A stretch of 64,000 bases of DNA from Flavobacterium sp. N502540 (GCF_025947365.1 NZ_CP110012.1:3348001-3412000), one strand, 5' to 3'. Counted from the first letter of the stretch, positions 9,112-18,841 are shown. Translations and numbers: made by a program. The notes: generated by a model from the sequence alone, not told the origin.

Positions 9112-11745
9112 ATGACAATTCCAGCACAATTTGACGCTAAGACGATCGAGAACAAATGGTATGATTACTGGATGAAGAACAACTATTTTCATTCAGAACC
9201 TGATCACAGAACACCATATACAATTGTAATTCCGCCACCAAACGTCACAGGAGTCCTTCACATGGGGCATATGCTGAACAATACTATTCAGGATGTTTTA
9301 ATTCGTAGAGCGCGTCTTAAAGGTTTTAACGCCTGTTGGGTTCCGGGAACGGATCATGCTTCTATCGCGACAGAAGCAAAAGTAGTACAGAAATTAAAAG
9401 CGGAAGGAATCAATAAGAATGATTTAACCCGTGAGGAATTTTTAGCACACGCCTGGGAATGGACGGATAAATACGGCGGTGTAATTTTAGATCAGCTTAA
9501 AAAATTAGGAGCTTCCTGCGATTGGGAAAGAACTAAATTTACTATGGATCCTGATATGTCAGCATCTGTAATTCGCTCGTTTGTAGATTTGTATAATAAA
9601 GGATTGATTTACAGAGGATACCGAATGGTAAACTGGGATCCGGAAGCAAAAACAACACTTTCTGACGAAGAAGTAATCTACGAAGAACAGCAAGGAAAAT
9701 TATTTTTCTTAAAATATAAAATTGAAGGTTCAGAAGATTTTCTGACGATCGCTACGACGCGTCCTGAAACTATTTTTGGAGACACTGCGATCTGTATCAA
9801 CCCCAATGATGAGCGTTTTGCACATCTAAAAGGGAAAAAAGCTATCGTTCCAATCTGTGGAAGAGTTATTCCGATTATCGAAGACGAATATGTAGATGTT
9901 GAATTCGGAACCGGATGTTTGAAAGTGACTCCGGCACACGATATGAATGATAAAACGTTAGGAGAGAAGCACAATCTTGAAATCGTTGATATCTTTAATG
10001 AAGATGCTACATTAAATAGTTTCGGATTGCATTATCAGGGCAAAGACCGTTTTGTGGTTCGTACTGAAATTGCAAAAGAACTGGAAGAAATCGGAGCTTT
10101 GGCTAAAACCGAAATCCATTTGAATAAAGTGGGAACCTCCGAAAGAACCAAAGCGGTAATCGAACCAAGATTATCTGACCAATGGTTTTTGAAAATGGAA
10201 GAGTTGGTAAAACCGGCTATTAAGTCAGTTTTAGAAACGGGAGACATTAAATTGCATCCAAAACGTTTTGAAAATACTTATGCGCATTGGTTAAACAACA
10301 TCCGTGATTGGAATATCTCACGTCAATTATGGTGGGGACAACAAATTCCGGCTTATTATTATGGAGATGGAAAAGAAGACTTCGTAGTAGCAGAAACTAT
10401 TGAAGATGCTTTAGTTTTAGCTAAAGAGAGAACATCTAACAACTCACTAACAGCAGCTGACTTAAAACAAGATGTTGACGCTTTAGATACGTGGTTTTCA
10501 TCATGGCTTTGGCCAATGTCAGTTTTTGGTGGAATTATGGATCCGGAAAGTGCAGATTATAAATATTACTATCCAACAAATGATTTGGTAACAGGTCCGG
10601 ATATTTTATTCTTCTGGGTAGCCAGAATGATCATTGCAGGTTACGAGTACGCAGGTGAAAAACCATTTACAAATGTGTATTTAACCGGTTTAGTTCGTGA
10701 TAAACAACGTCGTAAAATGTCTAAATCATTAGGGAATTCACCTGATCCTTTAGATTTAATCGATAAATTTAGTGCGGATGGAGTTCGCGTAGGATTGCTT
10801 TTAAGTGCTTCTGCCGGAAACGATATTATGTTTGATGAAGAATTATGTAATCAGGGGAAAGCATTTTCGAATAAAATCTGGAATGCCTTTAAACTAATCA
10901 AAGGATGGGAAGTTTCTGAAACGATTCCACAACCTGAGTCTTCAAAAGTAGCCATCGAATGGTACGAAGCAAAATTGCAGCAGACCTTAGTTGATATTGA
11001 AGATAATTTCGAAAAATACAGAATTTCAGATTCGTTGATGGCCATTTATAAATTGGTTTGGGATGATTTCTGTTCGTGGTTCTTAGAAATGATTAAACCG
11101 GCCTATCAACAGCCAATTGATAAAGCAACGTTGGATAAAGCGATCGAAATGTTAGAAAGCAATCTGAAATTGCTGCATCCGTTTATGCCTTTCTTAACCG
11201 AAGAAATTTGGCATTTACTTGCTGACAGAACTCCGGAAGAAGCTTTAATCGTTTCTACCTGGCCGGAATTAAAACCTTTCAACGCCAATTTAATTTCAGA
11301 TTTTGAAAGTACAATTGAAGTAATTTCAGGAATCCGAACAATTCGTAAGGATAAAAATATTCCGTTTAAAGATGCGATCGAATTGAAAGCAATCAACAGT
11401 GAGAATATCACGACGTATTTTGACTCTATTGTTACGAAGTTAGGGAACATTTCAGCTTTCGAGTATGTTACAGCTAAGGTAGACGGAGCATTGTCTTTCC
11501 GTGTGAAATCAAATGAATATTTCATTCCGATTTCAGGAAACATCAATGTAGAAGAAGAAATTGCCAAACTGACGGCAGAGCTGGTATACACGCAAGGTTT
11601 CTTAAAATCTGTTCAGGCAAAATTATCTAATGAAAAATTTGTTGCCGGAGCACCTGAAAAAGTTTTGGCTAATGAAAAACAAAAAGAAGCTGATGCATTA
11701 GCAAAAATTGCTACAATCGAGCAAAGTATTGCCGGATTGAAATAA
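9112..11745 (+). CDS. valS: Valyl-tRNA synthetase
   Basis: An 877-residue class I aminoacyl-tRNA synthetase that charges tRNA-Val in the cytoplasm. The HIGH motif is present as HMGH (residues 50-53, after PPPNVTGVL). A CP1 editing domain (about 190-330) contains TTRPETIFGDTAI and the GTGCLKVTPAHDMND region. DWNISRQLWWGQQIPA follows, and KMSKS lies at 535-539 (RRKMSKSLGN). An anticodon-binding helical domain and a C-terminal coiled coil (about 815-877) complete it. Length and domain order are complete for bacterial ValRS. The start MTIPAQFDAKTIE is the usual one. A 12-bp-stem terminator follows. Confidence 0.97.
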   Translation: MTIPAQFDAKTIENKWYDYWMKNNYFHSEPDHRTPYTIVIPPPNVTGVLHMGHMLNNTIQDVLIRRARLKGFNACWVPGTDHASIATEAKVVQKLKAEGINKNDLTREEFLAHAWEWTDKYGGVILDQLKKLGASCDWERTKFTMDPDMSASVIRSFVDLYNKGLIYRGYRMVNWDPEAKTTLSDEEVIYEEQQGKLFFLKYKIEGSEDFLTIATTRPETIFGDTAICINPNDERFAHLKGKKAIVPICGRVIPIIEDEYVDVEFGTGCLKVTPAHDMNDKTLGEKHNLEIVDIFNEDATLNSFGLHYQGKDRFVVRTEIAKELEEIGALAKTEIHLNKVGTSERTKAVIEPRLSDQWFLKMEELVKPAIKSVLETGDIKLHPKRFENTYAHWLNNIRDWNISRQLWWGQQIPAYYYGDGKEDFVVAETIEDALVLAKERTSNNSLTAADLKQDVDALDTWFSSWLWPMSVFGGIMDPESADYKYYYPTNDLVTGPDILFFWVARMIIAGYEYAGEKPFTNVYLTGLVRDKQRRKMSKSLGNSPDPLDLIDKFSADGVRVGLLLSASAGNDIMFDEELCNQGKAFSNKIWNAFKLIKGWEVSETIPQPESSKVAIEWYEAKLQQTLVDIEDNFEKYRISDSLMAIYKLVWDDFCSWFLEMIKPAYQQPIDKATLDKAIEMLESNLKLLHPFMPFLTEEIWHLLADRTPEEALIVSTWPELKPFNANLISDFESTIEVISGIRTIRKDKNIPFKDAIELKAINSENITTYFDSIVTKLGNISAFEYVTAKVDGALSFRVKSNEYFIPISGNINVEEEIAKLTAELVYTQGFLKSVQAKLSNEKFVAGAPEKVLANEKQKEADALAKIATIEQSIAGLK

Positions 11746-11766
11746 GCTGCTTTGTAATTAATATTT

Positions 11767-11800
11767 AACCCGACAGATTTTTATAATCTGTCGGGTTTGT
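11767..11800 (+). terminator. Rho-independent terminator of valS
   Basis: A 12-bp perfect stem AACCCGACAGAT (11767-11778) pairs with ATCTGTCGGGTT (11786-11797), followed by TGTTGTTTTT. It belongs to the same family as 7764 and 52385. Confidence 0.85.
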
Positions 11801-11812
11801 TGTTTTTAATCG

Positions 11813-11880
11813 TCACGAATTCAAGAATTATTCATTTACTCACAGATAGTAAAAAATAAAATTCGGGAATTCGGGGCTGT
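11813..11880. repeat. Degenerate CACGAATTC inverted repeat
   Basis: The left arm CACGAATTCAAGAATT and the right arm AATTCGGGAATTCGGGGCTG form an imperfect inverted pair downstream of the GyrI-like gene. It looks like a decayed relative of the perfect copy at 12598-12668. Confidence 0.5.
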
Positions 11881-11890
11881 TAAAAGTAAG

Positions 11891-12514
11891 TTATTTTACA
11901 GGTTCTCGAAGTATTGTTCTCAATTTTTCAGAAGCTGTTTTCCGAAAGTCTGATAAATAAATTTCATGGTGTAAGCCATTTTGTTCCAGCTGGTGTGCTG
12001 TAGAAAACTCCTGTATTTTTTTCAGCGTTTGAGGCTCATTTTCAAAAGGTCCGATATGAAGAACCTGTATCACTTTGCCTTCAGCCATCTCATAAAATTC
12101 TATTGATTTCGCTCGTTCGATTTGTTTTTTATTGGCAGTATTTTGAATGGCTTCTTCTGTTTGCTCTTTAGTTACGAAATTCGGCATTCTGATCATAATT
12201 CTGTAATCCCATTCACTTCGGGGTATTTTTAGCGGAGCTTCATCCATAGAAATGTCTTTGTATTTTTCAGTATCAAAACTCCATAAGGCTTCTAGTTTTG
12301 GAACAACAAAATCGTTATTTACGGCTTTCTGCATAAATTTAATAGCATAAGCAGTGGCATACAAGGCCTGAATATTTTCTGAGAATTTTTGTCCCGAAGG
12401 ATCACCTTTTCCTGTAATCGATAGGTAATTTGTTTTTTCAATGTAAACTATCTCGGGATTAGTTTTAGCAGTGTAGTATACTTTGTCGGTTTTTGTTAAA
12501 TCTAGTTTGCTCAT
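11891..12514 (-). CDS. GyrI-like small-molecule-binding domain protein
   Basis: A 207-residue cytoplasmic protein of the GyrI-like (SOUL/BRD-type) superfamily. It has YIEKTNYLSITGKGDPSGQKFSENIQALYATAYAIKF at the start, a central ALWSF region, PRSEWDYRIMIRMP and a VIQVLHIGPFENEPQTL strand-helix near the end. There is no DNA-binding domain, so it is a stand-alone binding domain like the YdhR/SAV-type members. It is a single gene, converging with valS. The ligand is unknown. Confidence 0.8.
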   Translation of the reverse strand: MSKLDLTKTDKVYYTAKTNPEIVYIEKTNYLSITGKGDPSGQKFSENIQALYATAYAIKFMQKAVNNDFVVPKLEALWSFDTEKYKDISMDEAPLKIPRSEWDYRIMIRMPNFVTKEQTEEAIQNTANKKQIERAKSIEFYEMAEGKVIQVLHIGPFENEPQTLKKIQEFSTAHQLEQNGLHHEIYLSDFRKTASEKLRTILREPVK

Positions 12515-12597
12515 CTTTTTAGTTTTATTGCAAATTAAATCACAGAAGGTGACAACAGTATGTCAGCAGAAATATTTTAGATCTTTTTTCTAAAAAA

Positions 12598-12668
12598 AAT
12601 AGCCACGAATTCACGAATTGTTTGTTTTTATAGATGGTAAAAATAAAATTCTAGAATTCGTGGCTATT
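12598..12668 (-). terminator. Long inverted repeat with T run, terminator of the permease gene
   Basis: A 15-bp perfect inverted repeat: AATAGCCACGAATTC at 12598-12612 and its complement at 12654-12668. Read on the minus strand, it is followed by eight T's (12592-12599). It lies 12 bp after the permease stop codon, so it should terminate that transcript. The arm sequence is shared with the degenerate element at 11813. Confidence 0.7.
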
Positions 12669-12680
12669 AAAAATAAGCGG

Positions 12681-13994
12681 TTACTTTTTCTTCTTCAAAA
12701 ACAAAAATACAGGATAAGAAATCAAAGTGAGAACAACGATTATAGCAAAACCTTTTGGATCGCTGAAAATAAATCCTATTAATAAAGCAATCGAGGCTAC
12801 AAAGGCAAATATTGTCGTCCACGGATACCAAAAAGAATGATACGGACGAGGTAAATTAGGTTCGGTGGCTCTTAGTTTTAAGAGAGAAAGATAAGCCAGT
12901 CCCCAAACGATAATTGAGATAAAGGCTGCAAAAGAAAATAATACTTCAAAAGAGCCAATACAAATTAAAAATAAACTGAAAAGCGATGAAACTAAAAGCG
13001 CTACGATTGGTGTTCCTCCTTTATTTACTGTTGTTCCTTGTTTGAAAAAGAACCCGTCACGGCTTAATCCGTAAAGGATTCTTGGTGGAATCATCATAAA
13101 AGCATTTAGTATACTGATTAATGAAAAAATGGAAATTACCGTAACAATAATAGCTCCGTTTTCTCCAAAAAGGATCTTAGCAACATCAGCTGCAGCTAAA
13201 TTTGATTTTGCCAGGGTGCCAATTGGTAAAACATGAAAGAAAGCGGCGTTTACCAAAACATAAATAGCAACAACTAAAAAGACACCGCTGTACAATGATT
13301 TGGGAATGTTTTTGTTGGGGTTATCGTTTTCTTCTGCAAAAAAGCAAACACTGTTCCAGCCATTGTAAGTCCCGATGATCAATTGCAATGATTTGAAAAA
13401 GCCAAAGATTAGTCCAATTTGAAAGAAAGAATGGTCTGTTTTGATTTTAGGAACTTCAGTACCTGTGTACATAAAACAGGCTATGACCAAGGCTACAAAG
13501 CAGATTACTTTTAAGAAACTGGTAATTTGCTGAATGACGCTGCCGTTTTTTACACCACTTAAATGAATGAGTACAAAAGCAAGTAATAAAGAAATTGCCA
13601 TCACGGTAGAATAGTTCGAGAGTACAGGAAATAAAATAATGATATACTCACTAATTACAATGCAATAAAAAGCCGGCGGTGTAACATTGACGATAAAATC
13701 AAACCAGCCGGAAAGAAAGCCGGCATATTCGCCAAATGCTCTTTTAATATAGTTATAGGAGCCACCTGCTTTGGGTAACATTGTGGAAAGTTCTGCATAA
13801 GAATTGGCTCCTAGCAAAACATATAAACCTCCAAAGAGCCATGAAGCAATAATGAACCAATAATTATCGAGTAGGGAAGCAATACTGCCAGGTGTACGAA
13901 GAATTCCAACGCCAATCGTTCCTCCAATTAATACAGCAATATTAAAACTTAGGCCAAGACTTTTTTGCAATTGATTTTTTTTAGCATCTGACAT
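12681..13994 (-). CDS. APC superfamily amino acid permease
   Basis: An inner-membrane transporter with about 12 hydrophobic segments. The N-terminus LGLSFNIAVLIGGTIGVGILRTPGSIA carries the APC family substrate-binding signature GxGIxxxPG in TM1. YAELSTMLPKAGGSYNYIKRAFG in TM3 and a TYNGWNSVCFFAEE segment before NPNKNIPKS are typical of LAT/YhdG-like amino acid permeases. I place the start at MSDAKKNQLQ (13994). A longer frame runs to 14072, but it crosses the upstream terminator (14073-14102) and the likely promoter (14032-14039). The final length is 437 residues. The substrate is not predictable. Confidence 0.88.
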   Translation of the reverse strand: MSDAKKNQLQKSLGLSFNIAVLIGGTIGVGILRTPGSIASLLDNYWFIIASWLFGGLYVLLGANSYAELSTMLPKAGGSYNYIKRAFGEYAGFLSGWFDFIVNVTPPAFYCIVISEYIIILFPVLSNYSTVMAISLLLAFVLIHLSGVKNGSVIQQITSFLKVICFVALVIACFMYTGTEVPKIKTDHSFFQIGLIFGFFKSLQLIIGTYNGWNSVCFFAEENDNPNKNIPKSLYSGVFLVVAIYVLVNAAFFHVLPIGTLAKSNLAAADVAKILFGENGAIIVTVISIFSLISILNAFMMIPPRILYGLSRDGFFFKQGTTVNKGGTPIVALLVSSLFSLFLICIGSFEVLFSFAAFISIIVWGLAYLSLLKLRATEPNLPRPYHSFWYPWTTIFAFVASIALLIGFIFSDPKGFAIIVVLTLISYPVFLFLKKKK

Positions 13995-14031
13995 ATATCG
14001 GAGTTTTGTTTTGGTGAGAATTTTTGTGGAA

Positions 14032-14039
14032 CAAAAGTA
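14032..14039 (-). promoter_or_regulatory. -7 box of the permease gene
   Basis: On the minus strand this reads TACTTTTG, matching TAnnTTTG. It lies 38 bp upstream of the start chosen at 13994 and supports that start over the longer frame. Confidence 0.45.
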
Positions 14040-14071
14040 ATACAATCGGATTACTTTCTTTAGTGAAAACA

Positions 14072-14104
14072 AAAAACCTCATCTATTGTAAGATGAGGTT
14101 TTCT
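14072..14104. terminator. Terminator of the siderophore receptor gene
   Basis: A 12-bp perfect stem AAAACCTCATCT (14073-14084) pairs with AGATGAGGTTTT (14091-14102) around a 6-nt loop. A and T runs sit on both sides. It lies downstream of the minus-strand receptor gene. Confidence 0.82.
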
Positions 14105-14178
14105 GTTTAAAACCAAACTTTTTTGTTTTCGGTATTGAAATACGACAAAAGTCTGGAGGGTAAAATCTAATTCAAAAT

Positions 14179-16521
14179 TTAGAATTTATATTTTAAGCTT
14201 GTCAAAATTTGACGAGGTGCAATTGGGTTGATACTGTAATTTTCGTGAACAGTATAATTCAACTCATTTGTAATATTAGATAATTTACATAAAACGGAGA
14301 ATTTTCTCCACTCGTAACCTACAGACGCATCAATAGTAGTGTAACCTTCGATAGGAATATCTCTGTCTCTAATGGTAACAATGTAAGCAGGATCTGGTTT
14401 TTGATTGGTAGGTGTAGGTTTAACAGCTGTCCATAGATAATCATCATTCCATCCACCTAAACGGTTACCAATATAATTAGCGATTGCTCCAAATGAAACT
14501 CCTCTAAACATTCCTTCCTGTACCTTGTAGTAGAAGCTTAAGTTGGCTGTGTTTTTAGGTGTTCTTACAACCTGATCTCCCGCTACAAAACTTCCACTTG
14601 TTCCTGAAGTTTTAGTATAACGCATATCATTATAGCTATAACCGGCAATAATATTAAGTCCTTCAATAGGTGTTGCAGTAACATCAATTTCAACCCCTTT
14701 ACTTTTAGTAGCTCCACCCAATACTTTTATGTTTGAATTGACATTTGCCGTAACACCATCAGCTTGAAATGGTGCGGTCTGAGCCAAATTGCTGTTTGAG
14801 ATTTGATAAACAGTTAAGTTTGTACTTAACAAGCCCTCAAAGAATTCTTTTTTAATACCTGCTTCGTATTGGTCAATGATTGATGCTTCAATTGTTTGAC
14901 CGTCAACAGTAAATCCTGTATTTGGTGTAAACGAGTTTGAATAGCTGGCAAATAATGACATGCTTTTTGTTGGCTGGTAGATAAGACCCACTTTTGGAGA
15001 GAAAGCATTGTCTAGTTTTTTAGCTCCAACTTCAGCCTTTGCTTTTTCCGGAGCGACAGTTTGAGTTTCTTTTGCAGTGTCGTAAGTTTCTTTATAATTT
15101 GTAGCCTGACCTTCTTGCCAAGACCAACGGATACCTGCCAATACTTTGAATTTTTCTGTAACCGAAATTAAATCCTGAAAGTATGCGCCAAAACGATTGG
15201 TTTCTGTTTTTGCAATTTGAGTAGCTCTAGCATTAGGAATATCATTTCTTTGCGTTGAAGGATCAAAGTTGAAAAGATTGATGGTGTCGTAAATATTTGG
15301 GTCGTATGTTTTTGGGCTTCCATCAGGGTTTTTGCTTGTTACAAATTTCTTTTCGTTAAAAGCAAAAGTGTATCCTGTGGCAAATGAATTTTCCCAATCA
15401 ACACCTGTATATACCTGATGTTTTACCGATCCTGTATTGAAATTCCCTTGCAGGCTTAGTTGGTCTCCCAATATTTGTTCCAGGTTTTTAGTTTGAGTTA
15501 GCCCTCTGTTCCAGAAACCAGGAGTTGGGTATAATTTAGTATCATCTAAACCTGACATTTGAGCGGTCGATTTTTGACCTCTATCATAGGTTTGGTAAGA
15601 GCTATTGAAGTTTAGTTTCCAGTTTTTATTGAAATCATGGTTTAATAAAACCGAAGCACTTGCTGATTTTGTAGTACCATTAGACCAAAGTGATCCGTAG
15701 AATGCATTACGAGGTAAGTCCAGAATTTGTTTTCCAATAAGTCCTGTTCCGAAATCCGGGGTCCAGTCTGCTGTTAAGTAATCTCCTTGTACCGTAATTT
15801 GTGTTTTAGGACTAACAATAAAAAGCAAAGACGGGTTTACATATACACGTTCGTTTTTTACTACATCTCTGAAACTTTCAGAATTCTCGTATGAACCATT
15901 TATTCTAAAAGCAATAGAATTGCTAAGAGGACCATAAAAATCGAAAGAAGGTTTGTAGAAGGCATAACTTCCAATTTGCATCGATACCTCACCGCCCGAT
16001 TTAAATGAAGGTGTTTTGGTTACCAGGTTTAAGATACCTCCCGGTGCAACGTTTCCGAACAATAAAGCCGAACCTCCTTTTAAGAATTCAACTTTCTCCA
16101 GACCCGAAACATCAGGAATGGAACCTGAATTGTAACGAAATCCATTTTTAAACATATTGTTGGCAGACATGTCATATCCTCTTGAGAAAAAAGACTCCTG
16201 TGCACCACCACGAGCAGAACTTACGTAAACACCATTAGCGTTTTTAATAACCTCACTTAAACGAATGGCCTGTTGTTGTTCGATTACATCAGAACCAATA
16301 ACCTGTATGCTTTGTGGATTGTCCATTGGTTTTAATCCCGAACGAACGGCAGTAACCGGTTTAGGCTCTCTATTGGTTTTAATTAATACCTCATTTAGTA
16401 TTTCTCCTTTTTTGTTTTTTACCGTGTCATTGGCAGTTGAGGCTGCCTCGTCGCTTGAATAGTTCTGGCTGTAAGAAGCAAAACTTATAAAGGATAATGC
16501 AAGTAGTAAATTATATTTCAT
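14179..16521 (-). CDS. TonB-dependent siderophore receptor
   Basis: A 780-residue outer-membrane receptor for ferric siderophores. It has a signal peptide (residues 1-18, ASYSQ), a short N-terminal linker, and a plug domain (about 65-210) with MDNPQSIQVIGSDVI, GVYVSSARGGAQESFFSRGYD, VEFLKGGSALLFGNVAPGGILNLVTK. A 22-strand barrel follows, ending in the characteristic aromatic C-terminus (LTSLKYKF). The N-terminal CarboxypepD domain common in SusC-like receptors is absent, which fits the siderophore receptor subfamily. The family is usually derepressed under iron limitation, but no Fur box was identified here. Confidence 0.9.
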   Translation of the reverse strand: MKYNLLLALSFISFASYSQNYSSDEAASTANDTVKNKKGEILNEVLIKTNREPKPVTAVRSGLKPMDNPQSIQVIGSDVIEQQQAIRLSEVIKNANGVYVSSARGGAQESFFSRGYDMSANNMFKNGFRYNSGSIPDVSGLEKVEFLKGGSALLFGNVAPGGILNLVTKTPSFKSGGEVSMQIGSYAFYKPSFDFYGPLSNSIAFRINGSYENSESFRDVVKNERVYVNPSLLFIVSPKTQITVQGDYLTADWTPDFGTGLIGKQILDLPRNAFYGSLWSNGTTKSASASVLLNHDFNKNWKLNFNSSYQTYDRGQKSTAQMSGLDDTKLYPTPGFWNRGLTQTKNLEQILGDQLSLQGNFNTGSVKHQVYTGVDWENSFATGYTFAFNEKKFVTSKNPDGSPKTYDPNIYDTINLFNFDPSTQRNDIPNARATQIAKTETNRFGAYFQDLISVTEKFKVLAGIRWSWQEGQATNYKETYDTAKETQTVAPEKAKAEVGAKKLDNAFSPKVGLIYQPTKSMSLFASYSNSFTPNTGFTVDGQTIEASIIDQYEAGIKKEFFEGLLSTNLTVYQISNSNLAQTAPFQADGVTANVNSNIKVLGGATKSKGVEIDVTATPIEGLNIIAGYSYNDMRYTKTSGTSGSFVAGDQVVRTPKNTANLSFYYKVQEGMFRGVSFGAIANYIGNRLGGWNDDYLWTAVKPTPTNQKPDPAYIVTIRDRDIPIEGYTTIDASVGYEWRKFSVLCKLSNITNELNYTVHENYSINPIAPRQILTSLKYKF

Positions 16522-16556
16522 GTTGCTTATTTAGATTTAATAAAAATAAATTTTTG

Positions 16557-16588
16557 CAAATGTAATATCGAGATGCGGTCTTAACAAA
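16557..16588 (-). promoter_or_regulatory. Promoter of the siderophore receptor gene
   Basis: On the minus strand TTTG (16588-16585) is followed after 20 bp by TACATTTG (16564-16557). This is a full match to the Bacteroidota -33/-7 consensus at its usual spacing. The predicted start of transcription is about 30 nt upstream of the ATG at 16521. Confidence 0.65.
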
Positions 16589-16702
16589 ATTTTCAGAGTT
16601 TTTCTAGATTAAAATTTCATTAGAATAGTCTTAAGATTAGCTTAAGATTTTGCTTTTTTAAATTTTATTAAGTATAGAAAAGTGTAAAAGAGATTTTAGG
16701 TT

Positions 16703-16735
16703 AAAAAAAGCCTTGCTCATTACGAACAAGGCCTG
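16703..16735 (-). terminator. Terminator after the DUF4198 gene
   Basis: On the minus strand GCCTTG (16732-16727) pairs with CAAGGC (16715-16710), followed by seven T's. It closes the PepSY/DUF4198/receptor cluster. Confidence 0.75.
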
Positions 16736-16772
16736 ACTAACTATAAAATGATCAAATAAGGAATGGACTATA

Positions 16773-17498
16773 TTATTTAACGGCAATTAAATAAGTTGCC
16801 ATCTTCCAGATTTCGTTGTAATTTTTACCATTATGTTCTCCGGCAGTTTTTTCGGTATAAGCAAATTCTACCATATAATTTCCTGACCAAAGTGGCGTAA
16901 AAGAGATTTCTCCTTTGTCATTGCTCCACAATTCTTTTTCCCAACCATTTGGAGCAATTACTTTTATTTTTTGTTTTTTAGCCGCTGCGCCTTCATACAA
17001 CGCATTGATGTTTAGTACTGTTTTTTGTTTAGCCGCTGTCACTTCTTTAGCAAAGACACTAATGATGTTTGTATTTGCGGCAGCATCATTTCCTTTTGCG
17101 GCATTGCCAACGGTAACCGTTGCGCTTGAGTTGTAATCTAATTTCATGGTACCGTATACATCTTTTACAGTATGATGCATCACAACTGTATAAACACCAT
17201 CCTCATCTGGTGTAAAAAAGGCCTGATATTTATTTTCTAAGGCTGTAGCGGTAAGTTTTGTTTCTTTTTTTGACGGGCTAATTACTACCAGTGAAAAATC
17301 TTTTAAATCCGAAAACCATTTTGCTGAAGCTGTAATATCATTATCTGAAAATTCTCCAAAGAAAACAGATATTTCCTGAGCTTTTCCTTTAGCTCCCACT
17401 GCTTTAGTTTCGATCCACAAGGCATGAGCAAATAGAGTAGGGCTGGCAATTAACATTAAAAGTAAAAATGTTATTGATTTTAAAGTTTTAGATTTCAT
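16773..17498 (-). CDS. DUF4198 periplasmic protein, metal-uptake associated
   Basis: A periplasmic protein with a signal peptide ending SPTLFAHALWIE; the mature His-Ala-Leu-Trp-Ile start is the hallmark of DUF4198 (NikM/CbiK-like Ig-fold) proteins. The beta-sandwich includes FFGEFSDNDITASAKWF, a central VYTVVMHHTVKDVYGT strand pair and a C-terminal WSGNYMVEFAYTEKTAGEHNGKNYNEIWKMATY. The start is taken at MKSKTLKS (17498, 242 residues); an upstream Met at 17507 is closer to the promoter. Homologues cluster with TonB receptors and metal transport genes; nickel, copper or iron binding is possible. It belongs functionally with the PepSY gene and receptor upstream. Confidence 0.8.
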   Translation of the reverse strand: MKSKTLKSITFLLLMLIASPTLFAHALWIETKAVGAKGKAQEISVFFGEFSDNDITASAKWFSDLKDFSLVVISPSKKETKLTATALENKYQAFFTPDEDGVYTVVMHHTVKDVYGTMKLDYNSSATVTVGNAAKGNDAAANTNIISVFAKEVTAAKQKTVLNINALYEGAAAKKQKIKVIAPNGWEKELWSNDKGEISFTPLWSGNYMVEFAYTEKTAGEHNGKNYNEIWKMATYLIAVK

Positions 17499-17532
17499 AA
17501 TATGCAATTAATGAGTTAATAATTTCGTATCA

Positions 17533-17562
17533 CAAATGTAAAGTTTAATATTAGTCTGACAA
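17533..17562 (-). promoter_or_regulatory. Promoter of the DUF4198 gene
   Basis: On the minus strand TTG (17562-17560) and TACATTTG (17540-17533) are separated by 19 bp. The -7 box is identical to that of the siderophore receptor at 16557, suggesting parallel expression. The DUF4198 gene may therefore be transcribed independently of the PepSY gene. Confidence 0.6.
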
Positions 17563-17578
17563 TATTTATTTAGAATAA

Positions 17579-18766
17579 TTATGAATAATTGCATTTAATA
17601 GTCGGATTTGGTTTTGTTTTTTTCTTTTGGCGTCCGTACCAGATTATAAAGCCGGTGACAGGCAAAAACATACAGATCAAACCTACGATTAGAGTAAAAA
17701 CTTTTCCAATCCAGCCTGCCCAAAAACCGATGTGAAGATTCATCGTCATACCGTCAATTTCTAAACCTTTGATGACTTTTGAAGGTATTTCTATTTCTTT
17801 ACCGGTGTATTTGTTGATAGAGAAGGTTCTTCCGTTTTCAATTCCTTTAAGTCCTATCTTTTCAGCTGCAACAGCAAAATAGCTGGTAATACTGTCTTTT
17901 CCGGCCACAGACAACCGTACTTCCTGAACCGTTTTATCTTTGGCATAAAGATTCTTCAAAATAATATTCAATGGCATTACGGTTTTGGTGGAATCATAAT
18001 CCGGTTTTATTTTGCTCATCGTCTGGAAAGCATGTGGGGTACCATTAAAAATAGCATGTGTGGCTTTATTTAAAGGAGTATTTACTATAATCAATCCGGT
18101 AATTGTGATCATAAGAGCCGGAAGTAAATTGTAAAATCCGGGAACGTTATGCAAGTCATAATTAAGTCTTTTAAAACTGGCCTTTGTTTTTATGGTAAAA
18201 CTTTGCTGTCTGGTGGTACGATTCCATTTTTTAGGCCACCACAGAATAAGTCCTGTGATGAGTTCGATAAGAAATATCCAGACCGAAATTTCTACAATAA
18301 GGTGACCTGCTTTGCCAAAAGGCATTTCGCCACTGTGTACGTGAGCGATGATATAAAAAACATCATAGGCACCTCCGGAATCCAGAATTTTTCCTGTATA
18401 AGGATCAATCCATGAAAATTGTAACTCCCTTTTTTTGGTTGCCGATGCGATTTTTATGGTTCGCTTAGGATCGCGATAAGTAACAAAATAAGTTGCTTTG
18501 CGCTCCGGTAGCTGTTTTTTGAATGCAGCTAAAACTTCTTCAGGAGTAAGTCTTTTTTCCTTAACCTCTTTTACATACTGTGAATTATAAGCCAGTCCAT
18601 CGATAATGTCATCACAAAAAATGAACAACACTCCTGTCAGGGCAACAATAAAAACAATTAAACCGGAACCAAGCCCCAGCCATAAATGAAGCCAGTGGTT
18701 GAAGACACTCCATTTACTTTTTTGTCTGATTTTCTTCTCTTTGGTTCGAATTGGATTTTTGGTCAT
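17579..18766 (-). CDS. PepSY-associated transmembrane protein (iron-uptake/ferric reductase type)
   Basis: An inner-membrane protein of about 395 residues from the start at MTKNPIRTKEKK (18766); a longer frame to 18808 adds an unlikely MYKELRAWF leader. It has four main hydrophobic segments: WLGLGSGLIVFIVALTGVLFIF, IVEISVWIFLIELITGLILWW, FYNLLPALMITITGLIIV and WIGKVFTLIVGLICMFLPVTGFIIW. A PepSY-like periplasmic region lies between TM1 and TM2. The conserved HWLHLWLG near TM1 and HVHSGEMPFG before TM2 supply histidines that could ligate haem or iron. PepSY_TM proteins accompany siderophore receptors and can reduce ferric siderophores. It lies just downstream of the second TonB receptor. Confidence 0.85.
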   Translation of the reverse strand: MTKNPIRTKEKKIRQKSKWSVFNHWLHLWLGLGSGLIVFIVALTGVLFIFCDDIIDGLAYNSQYVKEVKEKRLTPEEVLAAFKKQLPERKATYFVTYRDPKRTIKIASATKKRELQFSWIDPYTGKILDSGGAYDVFYIIAHVHSGEMPFGKAGHLIVEISVWIFLIELITGLILWWPKKWNRTTRQQSFTIKTKASFKRLNYDLHNVPGFYNLLPALMITITGLIIVNTPLNKATHAIFNGTPHAFQTMSKIKPDYDSTKTVMPLNIILKNLYAKDKTVQEVRLSVAGKDSITSYFAVAAEKIGLKGIENGRTFSINKYTGKEIEIPSKVIKGLEIDGMTMNLHIGFWAGWIGKVFTLIVGLICMFLPVTGFIIWYGRQKKKTKPNPTIKCNYS

Positions 18767-18841
18767 GATATACAACAATAAAAACCAAGCCCGCAACTCT
18801 TTGTACAATTGTCAGGCCTGGTCATAACTAAATTGAAAAAA

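Noticed and set aside
13995..14072. Longer N-terminus of the amino acid permease
   Set aside because: The extension crosses the -7 box at 14032-14039 and reaches the terminator at 14073, so the start at 13994 is preferred.
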